Assembly (NCBI RefSeq): GCF_900142535.1
Contig: NZ_FRBE01000002.1
Location: forward strand, 124,001-188,000
DNA: 64,000 bases
Source: Fibrobacter sp. UWEL
GTDB lineage: Bacteria > Fibrobacterota > Fibrobacteria > Fibrobacterales > Fibrobacteraceae
Direction: 5' to 3'
Positions 17,510 to 25,554 of this stretch are shown one piece after another. The notes beneath the pieces are model-generated. The model was given only the letters and a program-made list of their open reading frames with translations, ran no database searches and was not told where the DNA came from. How positions within the stretch are numbered: the first letter of the stretch is position 1; each line of letters begins with the position of its first letter. Both the position numbers and the translations under genes were made by a program.

Positions 17510-18622
17510 ATGAACAAGCACCTCTACTTTTACAGCGATGCGCCAGAATGGGGCGGCCAGGAAATTCTCGCAGCCCGCATTGCCAATATCCTGGCACAAA
17601 GCTATCAGGTGCATTTTTTCTTTGCCGCAGAGAAGTTCGATCGTGAACTGAGCCCCAGCGTGGAGCGCATTCCCCTTCCCTTCCATTCCCAAGGGCCCTT
17701 CCCTATTGTGAGGGATCGACTTTCCCGAAAGGCGGGAAAAGCCAGAAGAATCTTGCAGAAACATGGAGCAGGAAGCGATCACTTTAAGCAGCTGATTATC
17801 TGTCCGGGAAACATAGAGCGGTGTATTCCTGCGGTGGTGGCAGCCCGAAAGCTTAAGCTGGAAATTATTTCCTACTACCCCATGGCCTTTACCCAGAAGG
17901 AATCCCTGGCTACCCTAGGTTCCCTGAGGGACAAGTTGGCTTTGAGAGTCTACCCGAAGATTTCCAAGTGGATTGTGAATACGCCCTACCAGGAACGACT
18001 TCTTCGCAGGTTTATCCAGCCGGAAACGGTTGTATTCCAGTTACCCAACCCGCTGACCTACCAGGAAGATCTTCCCCCGAAAAAGCCCAAGATCTTGAAA
18101 CAGGTGGCCACCATCGGTAGACTTTACTTCGGGCAGAAAGGCCAGGAGATTATTCCCGAAATAGCAAGTCTCCTGAAAGACAAGACCGACGTTCGATTCC
18201 ATATTATCGGTCAAGGTCCCGATGCAGACAAACTAAAAGAACTAGCCCAGAGCAAGAACGTTTCCGACCGTATGATATTCACCAGCTGGGCTACAAAAAA
18301 CGAAGTTCAAAACCAGCTGGCCCACCAGACCGACATTCTGCTTATTCCCTCCAAGTTCGAAAGCGGCCCCATGGTTCTATTCGAAGCATTGCAGTGCGGC
18401 ATTCCCGTCCTTGCGGCCAACGAGGAATACATCCAGGATTACAAGCTTCCGGAATGGATGACCTACCAGCCAGGCAATGCCCAGGACGCCGCCCAGAAGA
18501 TTTTGGATATGGCCAGTTCCTGGAACCTGGAGCAGCTGGAACAGGTACGCAAGTATTTATTTACAGGCCGTAGGGACAACGAGTTCCAACAGCAGGTTTT
18601 GGACATCTTCGCCCAGATCTAA
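17510..18622 (+). CDS. Glycosyltransferase family 4
   Basis: 370 aa from ATG 17510 (an in-frame GTG at 17501 is closer to the promoter and less likely). YSDAPEWGGQEILAARIA near the N-terminus is the typical GG-x-E/Q acceptor loop of GT4, ATIGRLYFGQKGQEIIPEIA begins the second Rossmann domain (about 199), and IPSKFESGPMVLFEALQCG (about 281) is the donor-site E-x7-E motif. TATATT at 17497-17502 lies 7 nt before ATG. It is followed at 26 nt by two GT2 genes and an outer-membrane protein, pointing to a cell-surface polysaccharide. Confidence 0.88.
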   Translation: MNKHLYFYSDAPEWGGQEILAARIANILAQSYQVHFFFAAEKFDRELSPSVERIPLPFHSQGPFPIVRDRLSRKAGKARRILQKHGAGSDHFKQLIICPGNIERCIPAVVAARKLKLEIISYYPMAFTQKESLATLGSLRDKLALRVYPKISKWIVNTPYQERLLRRFIQPETVVFQLPNPLTYQEDLPPKKPKILKQVATIGRLYFGQKGQEIIPEIASLLKDKTDVRFHIIGQGPDADKLKELAQSKNVSDRMIFTSWATKNEVQNQLAHQTDILLIPSKFESGPMVLFEALQCGIPVLAANEEYIQDYKLPEWMTYQPGNAQDAAQKILDMASSWNLEQLEQVRKYLFTGRRDNEFQQQVLDIFAQI

Positions 18623-18648
18623 TTCAGCATAATTTATATATTGGGGCT

Positions 18649-19590
18649 ATGAATTCTGTACACGTAGTCCTATGTACTTATAATGGCGAGCGCTTTCTCA
18701 AAGAAATGCTCCAGTCCATTGCGTGTCAGACCGTTCCCTCCAAATCTGTCACGATTTTGGATGACGCCTCCTCCGACAACACCTGCAGTATTGTGGAGAG
18801 TTTCGCAGAAGTTCTTCCCCTGCACTTTTATAAAAACACAAGCAATACTGGCCATCGGGCTGCATTTTCAAAAGCACTTGAATACGCCAGCCAGTTTGTG
18901 GAACCGGGAGACTACATCGCCCTGGCCGATCAGGACGACATCTGGGAACCGAATAAGAACGAATTGTTGCTGAAAGGCATCTGTGAAAGCGCCCTGGCAT
19001 TTGGCGACGCTCAGATTATTGACGGAGAAGGCAAGAAAACCGCCGACTCCTGGCGAGCTCTAGCCCATATTAGCAAGGACACCAACATCAATCGACAGGT
19101 GGCAGGCATCAACAATGTGACCGGTATGATTTCCCTGTTCAAGGCGGAATTGCTCCAGGACATCCTCCCCATTCCTGAAGGTGTCACAGTACACGATCGC
19201 TGGATCGCCATGATGGCAGTCAAGAATGGTGGCATAAAAGCCATTGACCAGGTGGTCGCCAAATATCGCATTCACGGAAACAATGCCGTTGGCGGAGTGG
19301 CAACGCCCTGCATGAGCAAAACTCTGGCCACAGCCATTTCCTGGAATGAAACCATCCTAGATAACGCCAGCCGATTGAAGCTGACGGACGCAGAAATCTC
19401 CTTTGCGAAAAAACACTTGGCCTGGACCAAACGAAAAATGAATTGCGCAACAGCCCTCCGAGACTTGCCCTGGGTCATCGCCAATCGAGACAATCTTTTC
19501 TTAAAGACTTCCCCCGCTACACGGTTGAAGCAAGTACTTTTTAGTGCCTTTGGACTACCTCTGGCCAAGAAACTTTTTGGGAAGTCCTAA
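18649..19590 (+). CDS. Glycosyltransferase family 2
   Basis: 313 aa GT-A enzyme. It opens with VHVVLCTYNGERFLKEMLQSI, then TILDDASSDNT (first Asp pair), LADQDDIWEPNKNELL (the DxD-type metal site, about 90), and an HDRWIAMMA block typical of the catalytic base region. It should add one sugar to a lipid-linked glycan on the cytoplasmic face. TATATT at 18637-18642 lies 6 nt before ATG, so this gene seems to have its own leaderless promoter within the cluster. It overlaps the next gene by one base (TAATG). Confidence 0.9.
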   Translation: MNSVHVVLCTYNGERFLKEMLQSIACQTVPSKSVTILDDASSDNTCSIVESFAEVLPLHFYKNTSNTGHRAAFSKALEYASQFVEPGDYIALADQDDIWEPNKNELLLKGICESALAFGDAQIIDGEGKKTADSWRALAHISKDTNINRQVAGINNVTGMISLFKAELLQDILPIPEGVTVHDRWIAMMAVKNGGIKAIDQVVAKYRIHGNNAVGGVATPCMSKTLATAISWNETILDNASRLKLTDAEISFAKKHLAWTKRKMNCATALRDLPWVIANRDNLFLKTSPATRLKQVLFSAFGLPLAKKLFGKS

Positions 19591-20582
19591 TGGAAAAGAA
19601 GACCGCCATTATTCTGGTCACCTACAACGGGTGGGCTCTAACAGAAGCCTGCCTGAAAGATTTATCCGGATTGACTGATGGTCCGTTCGTCGTGGCCGTC
19701 GCAGATAATGGCAGTTCGGACGGAACTGTAGAAAAAATCCGCCAGCAGTTCCCTTGGGTTCACGTTTACCCGCAGGCAGGGAACCTGGGGTTTGGCGCGG
19801 CCAACAACGGCGCTATTCGCGGGCTCATTGCGGACGGAATCGAATTTGACGCAGTCTGCCTCCTGAATAACGACACCCGTTTTGATGCATGCGCCATCGT
19901 GAAATTGCGTGAAGATCTTGATAAAGCGGGCGGAGTCGTAGCCCCCACCACCTTAAATGCGGATGGCAGCAGGCAAAACAATTTCTTCGCAGGTCTTGGT
20001 CCCGATGGTATCGGCTCCCTGCAGTTTTTCCTCAACGCTTTCCGCGGGGAAGGCGGTGCAGCCAGAGTCCTGGAAGGAACGCCCCAGCCCGTTACCATCG
20101 AGGCAATCGAGCAGGCTTCTTCAGAGAACTGCGCAGAAGATGCCAGCGAGAACAGCGCCACGCTTCTGGAAACCCGCTGGACCAGTGCCGTCTGCTGGAT
20201 CCTTTCCCGCAAACTTTGGGAAGCCGCCGGCGGTTTCGACGAAAAGATCTTTATGTACTACGAAGATGGGGACTTGGCCTTACGTCTCCGTGCATTGGGC
20301 GCCCGCTTCTTCATTAGCCAGGAAAGTGTCATCACCCACTTGGGCGGCGGTTCCGCAAGCAACAGCCTGAGCCGCGCTTTACAGCATGACCGTTCCCAGC
20401 AATATGTATTCCGCAAGCACTTCGGCATCCGCGGTCTTCTGCTTTCAAAAGCCTTCCGCATTACCCGCAGTCTTGTCCGTATGGGAAGTGTCCTGCCCCG
20501 CTGTTTCGTGGGGGCAAACGCCAAACAGAAACGGGAATACTTCCGCCATCATTTCGCCTTGTTGAAGGAGGCTCTCTCATGA
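19590..20582 (+). CDS. Glycosyltransferase family 2, rhamnosyltransferase-like
   Basis: 330 aa. Visible motifs are AIILVTYNGWALTEACL, VVAVADNGSSDGT, GNLGFGAANNGAIR (the WbbL-type loop), LLNNDTRFD (metal-binding region) and GGFDEKIFMYYEDGDLALRLR (about 214-235). This arrangement is typical of GT2 enzymes of the rhamnosyltransferase kind; the true sugar is not determinable. Start by one-base overlap with the preceding GT2, end by 4-base overlap with the outer-membrane gene, so it is tightly coupled. Confidence 0.88.
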   Translation: MEKKTAIILVTYNGWALTEACLKDLSGLTDGPFVVAVADNGSSDGTVEKIRQQFPWVHVYPQAGNLGFGAANNGAIRGLIADGIEFDAVCLLNNDTRFDACAIVKLREDLDKAGGVVAPTTLNADGSRQNNFFAGLGPDGIGSLQFFLNAFRGEGGAARVLEGTPQPVTIEAIEQASSENCAEDASENSATLLETRWTSAVCWILSRKLWEAAGGFDEKIFMYYEDGDLALRLRALGARFFISQESVITHLGGGSASNSLSRALQHDRSQQYVFRKHFGIRGLLLSKAFRITRSLVRMGSVLPRCFVGANAKQKREYFRHHFALLKEALS

Positions 20583-22018
20583 GAATCGCAGCAGCTCTTT
20601 TAACTCTCGCATCCATCGCCCTTGCACATCCGGACTTTCAAGGTCCAGCCCACATTACGCTGCAGGACACGTCCCGCAACTATGAGGTGAATATCCGCGG
20701 GCAGCTGCTGGACTCTCTGGCCATTACCAATCTGGACAACGCCCCCACGCATTACGACAACTCCATGTCGGTCCGCCTGTTTCTGGACGGACACTTTACG
20801 GACGCCTTCCAGTTTGCCGCCCGAGTGAAGGTCAGCACCGACTTTACCAATCGTGACATTGCGGATCACTTCTACAATCCCAACGAAGGTATTCCCTACA
20901 ACAAGCAGAGCGATACCAAGCGCACCTGGGACTTGTTTGCGGCACATGCCAGCTACCAGCTTTCTCCCGTGAAGCTAATGGCCGGATTTGATTATCTAGA
21001 CATGGGTCCCGCCCGCCGTAACCACGTCATTCTTCGCGGGGAACAGGACATTTACCGCCCCTGGCAGGATTCCAGCAGCCGTATTCCCGACGCCGCACCC
21101 ACCCCCTATTTTGGCTATCAGTTTGAAATTGGCCCCGTAGTATATTCCCAGTACGGAATGAAGCTTTTCGAAAAGAAAGGCGCAGGCAAGTATCTTCACG
21201 TCCATCGTCTGGACCTGAACCTGCCTAAGAACATTACCCTGGGGCTTTCTGAAACAGCCCTTTACGGCACCACCACCGAAGCCGCAGGAACCAATCCCAA
21301 TCTGGACGCAGACAGCAGCGGCCGCGATTTCGAATGGGCCTACATGATTCCCTTTGTTCCCTACGTTTTCCAGGAACACTTGCAGGGCGATCAGGACAAC
21401 ATAGGTCTGGCATTTGACTTGAGCGTCAAGACAATTCCCCACTGGGAATTTTACGGAGAGCTGCTTTGGGACGACATGAAGTCCCCCACGTCCATGTTTG
21501 ACGATACCTGGTGGGGCAATAAATGGGCCGCCTCTATTGGCGTCGCTCGTGATAGCCTGCGCCTAGGCAAGACGCTCTGGAACTGGTACGGCGAATACAC
21601 CCGCGTGGAGCCCTGGGTATATACCCATCACAAAGGCGGTGCCTATACCTACGTGAGCTACGCCCAGAGTATGGGTACGGATTTAGGCCCCAACAGTCAA
21701 GAAATTTATACGGAAATCAATGGCACCTATAAGGTAGAATCCGGTTTCCTGAAGGATGCTTTGATTCGCGGCACCGTGCTTGCAAGCGCTGTGGCCAAGG
21801 ATACTGCTTTCGGTGGAAATCTATCGGATATTCATACTCCGGAAAGCGCCATCGACAAAAAATACCTGAATGATGAAACCACATTCAGGTACTATGAAGT
21901 TGGCGGTAAGCTGGAATTCTATCCCTTCCATTGGATGAGTATTCGCGCAGGATATTCCCGTTTCTTCGGGGACTACGAAGGATTTAGAGCTTACGGCTTC
22001 GGATCAATCCAGTGGTAA
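20579..22018 (+). CDS. Outer-membrane beta-barrel protein, possibly Wzi-like capsule-attachment protein
   Basis: 479 aa with a signal peptide (cleavage after ALA, residue 16). The rest alternates short amphipathic strands rich in Tyr/Trp/Phe, and the chain ends in FGSIQW with a terminal aromatic residue, as in barrels inserted by the Bam complex. DYLDMGPARRNHVILRG (about 140) recalls the Wzi family, which holds capsule at the surface, but I cannot confirm this. The start overlaps the GT2 stop (ATGA). Co-transcription with glycosyltransferases supports a role in export or anchoring of their glycan. The 3' end overlaps the convergent permease gene by 35 nt. Confidence 0.6.
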   Translation: MRIAAALLTLASIALAHPDFQGPAHITLQDTSRNYEVNIRGQLLDSLAITNLDNAPTHYDNSMSVRLFLDGHFTDAFQFAARVKVSTDFTNRDIADHFYNPNEGIPYNKQSDTKRTWDLFAAHASYQLSPVKLMAGFDYLDMGPARRNHVILRGEQDIYRPWQDSSSRIPDAAPTPYFGYQFEIGPVVYSQYGMKLFEKKGAGKYLHVHRLDLNLPKNITLGLSETALYGTTTEAAGTNPNLDADSSGRDFEWAYMIPFVPYVFQEHLQGDQDNIGLAFDLSVKTIPHWEFYGELLWDDMKSPTSMFDDTWWGNKWAASIGVARDSLRLGKTLWNWYGEYTRVEPWVYTHHKGGAYTYVSYAQSMGTDLGPNSQEIYTEINGTYKVESGFLKDALIRGTVLASAVAKDTAFGGNLSDIHTPESAIDKKYLNDETTFRYYEVGGKLEFYPFHWMSIRAGYSRFFGDYEGFRAYGFGSIQW

Positions 22019-23153
22019 TTAACACCGCGAGAACGGCTACACAACCGTAATCGAACCAGCTTAAACCATCACCGTGACAAGCCATTCCCTTCATGGTAAT
22101 GGAACTGAGGAAGGTATCCATCATAAAGGTGTCCACCACCCAGCCAAAGAAGAAAGCTCCCGCAGCGATGCTGAACAGGTAAGCTACCAGAGTGCGCTTG
22201 CCAAAGGTCTTACCCACCACCACCATGGAGGCGATGCTAGTTGCAGGACCAGCCATCAGTAACACCAGTGCGGCACCAGGAGGCAACCCCTTTGCCATAA
22301 GAGCCAAAGCCAGCGGGATAGAGCCTGTAGAGCAGGTGTACATGGGCATGGAAATCAACAGCATAGCGAACATGCAGAGAATGGGGTATTCGCGAATGGA
22401 CATGAACAGTTCATTGGGAACGAATGCCGCAATCAAGGCGCCCAATACCAAGCCGATCAACAACCAGCGGGTAATTTCGGGAAGCAAGTCGCCGAAGCCA
22501 TACTTGAAGGTATCCTTCAACTTACCCACGAAACCGTCATTGTGTTCAGATTCATCGTCATGACCGCAGCAACAACACTTGTGTTCTTCTTCGTGAGATT
22601 CTTCATGTTCATGACAGCAGCAGCAACCATGTTCTTCATGTTCTTCATGTTCCTCATGATCATCGTGGTCGTCGTCGCAACCACCGCAACAGCAACTTTC
22701 CTTAGGAACTTCAATCTTAGAAAGATCTTCTTCCTTTTCGCCGCGGGTCACAATATTTGTAAGCAGCCCACCAAACATGGACGAAACAAAAGCTGCCACT
22801 GGGCGAAGAATTGCAAAGGGCAAACCCAGCAGGGAGTATGTAGCCAGAATGGAATCCACACCTGTAGCCGGCGTAGAAATCAGGAAGCTGACGCTTGCGC
22901 CCTTGCTAGCACCTTCCTTGCGTAAGGCAACCGCCGTAGGAATCACGCCGCAACTGCAAATGGGCAGCGGAATGCCAAACAGCGCAGAAAGCAGCACCGA
23001 CTTAAAGTTAGGCTTGCTAATCTTGGGCACGTACAGGGAGCGAGGCACCCAAACATGCAGAATACCTGCCAGCAAGAAACCCAAGAGCAGGAAGGGAGCC
23101 ATTTCCGCAAACAGTTCCACTAACGCAGAAAGAAATGTTGTTATGTATTCCAT
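21984..23153 (-). CDS. ArsP/DUF318-family permease with a Cys/His/acidic metal-binding loop
   Basis: 389 aa. Two membrane halves of four to five helices each carry the family motifs PLPICSCGVIP (about 60-70) and MYTCSTGSIPLA (about 270). ArsP-type members export organoarsenicals or related metal compounds. Between the halves, at residues about 152-205, is a loop with four clusters of Cys (CCCGGC, CCCC, CCCC and the like) between stretches of Asp, Glu and His, which looks made to bind soft or transition metal ions. A near-palindromic operator at 23179-23198 sits just upstream and matches one before the ArsR-type gene, so the permease is probably metal-induced. Confidence 0.85.
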   Translation of the reverse strand: MEYITTFLSALVELFAEMAPFLLLGFLLAGILHVWVPRSLYVPKISKPNFKSVLLSALFGIPLPICSCGVIPTAVALRKEGASKGASVSFLISTPATGVDSILATYSLLGLPFAILRPVAAFVSSMFGGLLTNIVTRGEKEEDLSKIEVPKESCCCGGCDDDHDDHEEHEEHEEHGCCCCHEHEESHEEEHKCCCCGHDDESEHNDGFVGKLKDTFKYGFGDLLPEITRWLLIGLVLGALIAAFVPNELFMSIREYPILCMFAMLLISMPMYTCSTGSIPLALALMAKGLPPGAALVLLMAGPATSIASMVVVGKTFGKRTLVAYLFSIAAGAFFFGWVVDTFMMDTFLSSITMKGMACHGDGLSWFDYGCVAVLAVLITTGLIRSRKL

Positions 23154-23178
23154 AATTTATCCTTTTTTCAAATCCAAT

Positions 23179-23198
23179 AGTTGAGCAATTCTTCAACT
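23179..23198. promoter_or_regulatory. ArsR/SmtB-type operator copy 2 (before the permease)
   Basis: AGTTGAGCAATTCTTCAACT, with arms AGTTGA/TCAACT. It shares the pattern GTTGARYAATTSTTCAAC with the site at 23808-23825 and ends 26 nt before the permease start. Confidence 0.7.
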
Positions 23199-23229
23199 TT
23201 AAAAAAAAGAAATCGTCCTTTAATTCATT

Positions 23230-23332
23230 CAAAGCTTCCAGGGGGTTTTTAGGGGTGGCTCCCCTAATCCTCAAATACTTGCAACGCAAGTTTTGAGCAG
23301 GGGGTCCAGGGGGCGGAAGCCCCCTGCATCAT
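23230..23332. repeat. GC-rich hairpin block between regulator and permease
   Basis: Three strong hairpins in a row: AGGGG/CCCCT around 23252-23267, a bulged CTCAAATACTTGC/GCAAGTTTTGAG stem, and CAGGGGGC GGAA GCCCCCTG with a GNRA-type loop. It probably ends or dampens the regulator transcript, leaving the permease to its own promoter. Confidence 0.6.
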
Positions 23333-23742
23333 TCTAACACATGGGCCATGCCCTGATTGAAAATGGTCTTTACATGTTCATCGGCTAAGGAATAATAAAC
23401 CACGCTACCTTCCTTGCGATACTTCACCAGATTGGACTGTTTAAGGATTCGTAGCTGGTGAGAGATGGAAGACTTTGTCATATTCAACAGTACAGAAATA
23501 TCACTGACACACATTTCCGGACGGCATTCGTAGCCGTGGTCCTTATGATCAACCATATGTTCCTCGGCACGCATTAGGGCACAAAGAATCTTGACGCGGG
23601 TAAAATCACTGAAAATCTTGAAGGTATCAGCCAGATCCATAAGAGATTCATCTTCAGGTAGCATAGGACGAATCGCATTCACCACTTCTTCATGAATAGT
23701 GCTGCAGTCTGATCCTTCGAATTCCATTTCCTTTTCTACCAT
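23329..23742 (-). CDS. ArsR/SmtB-family metalloregulator
   Basis: 137 aa winged-helix repressor. The core ETC-like ECRPEMCVSDISVLLNMTKS (Cys residues about 69 and 74, alpha3 site region) is followed by the recognition helix SSISHQLRILKQSNLVKYRK and wing GSVVYYSLADEHV. DEHVKTIF...H near the C-terminus is the alpha5 metal-site pattern (Asp-x-His ... His). An N-terminal Cys and His-rich HMVDHKDHGYEC loop may add ligands. It should bind the two GTTGARYAATTSTTCAAC sites and release on metal binding. It lies upstream of the permease on the same strand with a hairpin block between. Confidence 0.88.
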   Translation of the reverse strand: MVEKEMEFEGSDCSTIHEEVVNAIRPMLPEDESLMDLADTFKIFSDFTRVKILCALMRAEEHMVDHKDHGYECRPEMCVSDISVLLNMTKSSISHQLRILKQSNLVKYRKEGSVVYYSLADEHVKTIFNQGMAHVLE

Positions 23743-23756
23743 ATTACCTCACTTAC

Positions 23757-23793
23757 TAAATCCTTCGACGCGCTTCGCTTGCTCAGGATAACG
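23757..23793. repeat. Dispersed palindromic element upstream of the regulator
   Basis: ATCCTTCGACGCG ... GCTCAGGATAACG, of the CTAGATCCTTCG/CTCAGGATGAC family. It sits between the regulator start and its operator, so it is in the 5' untranslated region. Confidence 0.65.
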
Positions 23794-23799
23794 TCAACA

Positions 23800-23832
23800 A
23801 TTAAAGAGTTGAATAATTGTTCAACTATTAAT
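23800..23832. promoter_or_regulatory. ArsR/SmtB-type operator copy 1 (before the regulator)
   Basis: An imperfect dyad with core GTTGAATAATTGTTCAAC at 23808-23825, extended by ATTAA/TTAAT arms. This is the form known for SmtB/CzrA-type sites (TGAAYAA...TTCAA). Confidence 0.72.
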
Positions 23833-23879
23833 CTAGAAGAATCTTTATAAAAATTCAAGAGGTTGATTCAAATTTCCAT

Positions 23880-23912
23880 AAAAAAAAGACCTCGCCATCG
23901 CGAAGTCCTTTT
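23880..23912 (-). terminator. Terminator after the EIIA gene
   Basis: Stem 23888-23895 with 23900-23907 (one G-U) and, on the minus strand, a run of seven T. Confidence 0.85.
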
Positions 23913-23935
23913 AAACACTGGATTATGGATCCGGC

Positions 23936-24361
23936 TTACTCAAATAGAGCCTTGATTTCCTCGTCACTCTTGACCGCCAGAGCTTTTGCCTTCCATTCGG
24001 GATCCAGCATTTTCTTGGCCATGCTGGCGATTACCGTGGTATGAGCCATGGCAGATTCCGCAGGAGACAAAAGCAAGCACATAAACTGAGCCTTCTCGCC
24101 ACCGCGGATTTCGATATCGGTCAAGCCTTCGGGACAAACCACAAAAGCCATCAAGGGTTCTGCAAGTCCCGGCACGCGAGTGTGGGGCAACAACAAGCCC
24201 TCACCCATATACACACCCTGTTTTACACGTTCCACCACCCCTTTCCACGTAGCGTTGGCATCAAACTTACAAGGCCCATGAACCAAGGCATCGTAGGCAA
24301 AGCCAATGGCACGTCCAAAGGTTTCACTACTCGTATATAATTTCGTATAAACTAAAGCCAT
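23936..24361 (-). CDS. PTS EIIA component, fructose/nitrogen (PtsN) type
   Basis: 141 aa from ATG 24361, with AGGTG just before it. The single PTS_EIIA_2 domain has the phosphoryl-accepting His in GLLLPHTRVPGLAEP (His about 60), where PtsN has PH. No EIIB or EIIC is near, so a regulatory role (as for PtsN) or a role with a distant transporter is more likely than direct sugar uptake. It is 84 nt downstream of a kinase-like gene, but a hairpin (24409-24433) separates them. Confidence 0.85.
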   Translation of the reverse strand: MALVYTKLYTSSETFGRAIGFAYDALVHGPCKFDANATWKGVVERVKQGVYMGEGLLLPHTRVPGLAEPLMAFVVCPEGLTDIEIRGGEKAQFMCLLLSPAESAMAHTTVIASMAKKMLDPEWKAKALAVKSDEEIKALFE

Positions 24362-24408
24362 AATCACCTAGCGTCCTTCTAACCCACCCGATGATTAGCA
24401 AACAAGAC

Positions 24409-24433
24409 AGGCTGCAGTAAAATACCGCAGCCT
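24409..24433 (-). terminator. Hairpin after the kinase-like gene
   Basis: AGGCTGC (24409-24415) with GCAGCCT (24427-24433), extended by GTA/TAC. The minus-strand 3' side is T-rich but not a clean run. Confidence 0.55.
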
Positions 24434-24445
24434 ATTTCAAATAAT

Positions 24446-25459
24446 CTATGCCAAAGCCTTTTCCATGAATTCAAAGACTTCCGGGCTAGTCACCTTGGCA
24501 ATCTTCTTGAATTCACCAAACAGGACACGAAGCTGAGCCTTACCCGGTTCGATGTACTGCTCGAACTTCTGGATGCCATTCACCTTGGAAAGCTTGCAAT
24601 AAGCGCCCATGGCCTGCATCACGCGCTGGAGACTTGCATGGATAAATGCTTCCCAAGCGTCTTCCTTAGTGTAAGTCTTGGTTTCGCGGAAAGAGGTTCG
24701 CCAGTATTCAAAGAAATCCTGAATTTCAGTCAGAGAGAGACCTACATACGGATCCCACAGGAGGCTAGCCAAATCGTAGAACATGGAACCACGACGGGCG
24801 CCCTGATAGTCCACGAAAGCAATATCGGAATCCGGCTTCACCATAATATTCTGGCTCTGGAAGTCGCGATGCATCAGCACCTTGGGCTGTGCGTCCACGG
24901 TCAAGGCCAACATGGAGTAGCAATTGCGGACAGACTCCGGAATTTCTGTAATGCCCTTATGGCCCATCAGGTAATGTTCCGTGAAGTAATCGGTTTCCCA
25001 CTTGAGGGCAGCAAAGTCAAAACGACGGAGCCACAAGTCAGAACGAGCACTGAACAGGGAGCGGGAAACTTCCTGCCACTTGATCAAGGCGTCAATAATC
25101 ACAGGATAAAGAATACGGACATTGCCGGACTTGCCCTGACCAGAAGGACGAACTTCGTCCAGCACGTTGTGAGCGCCCAGGTCTTCCTGAAGGACGGAAG
25201 CGGACTCTTCGTCTACGAAATAGACACTGGGGACCGGCAAACCGAAGTCCTTAAAGGCAACGGAATAATCAACAAAACGCTTAAAATCATCATCTACTGA
25301 AGCAGAAACCTGGAGAACGCAGGAGCGGTCACCACTTGCGATTCGATAATACTTGCGGCCCGAACCGGCACCGGCAATATTGGAAACTTCAAAATCGGCA
25401 TCATAGCCATGAGAGAGCAAGAAATCTTTAACAGCAGGAGAAATCATATCGTTATTCAT
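24446..25459 (-). CDS. APH-fold phosphotransferase, AmgK-like sugar 1-kinase
   Basis: 337 aa from ATG 25459 (a TTG nine bases earlier is the only upstream alternative). It has a kinase fold of the aminoglycoside phosphotransferase family: GAGSGRKYYRI N-lobe loop, Brenner motif MHRDFQSQNIMV (catalytic Asp about 210) and metal-binding FVDYQGARRG (about 228). It is most like the AmgK group, which phosphorylates MurNAc/GlcNAc in cell-wall recycling, but related genes act on other small molecules. TATATT at 25467-25472 lies 7 nt before ATG, so a leaderless mRNA is likely. Confidence 0.72.
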   Translation of the reverse strand: MNNDMISPAVKDFLLSHGYDADFEVSNIAGAGSGRKYYRIASGDRSCVLQVSASVDDDFKRFVDYSVAFKDFGLPVPSVYFVDEESASVLQEDLGAHNVLDEVRPSGQGKSGNVRILYPVIIDALIKWQEVSRSLFSARSDLWLRRFDFAALKWETDYFTEHYLMGHKGITEIPESVRNCYSMLALTVDAQPKVLMHRDFQSQNIMVKPDSDIAFVDYQGARRGSMFYDLASLLWDPYVGLSLTEIQDFFEYWRTSFRETKTYTKEDAWEAFIHASLQRVMQAMGAYCKLSKVNGIQKFEQYIEPGKAQLRVLFGEFKKIAKVTSPEVFEFMEKALA

Positions 25460-25554
25460 GTGAAGCAATATATATAAAATGAAGAATGAAATATGAATGA
25501 TGAAAAATGATTTATTTGTTTTGCGTCATATTTTCATTCTTAATCATTCACTTT

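Noticed and set aside
18749-19000. Small genes on the minus strand inside the glycosyltransferases
   Set aside because: Overlap fully with well-supported GT2 frames and have no ribosome-binding site or similarity.
22542-22925. Met/Phe/Thr-rich frame opposite the metal-binding loop
   Set aside because: It is the antisense reading of the Cys/His/Asp/Glu codons and has no start signal.
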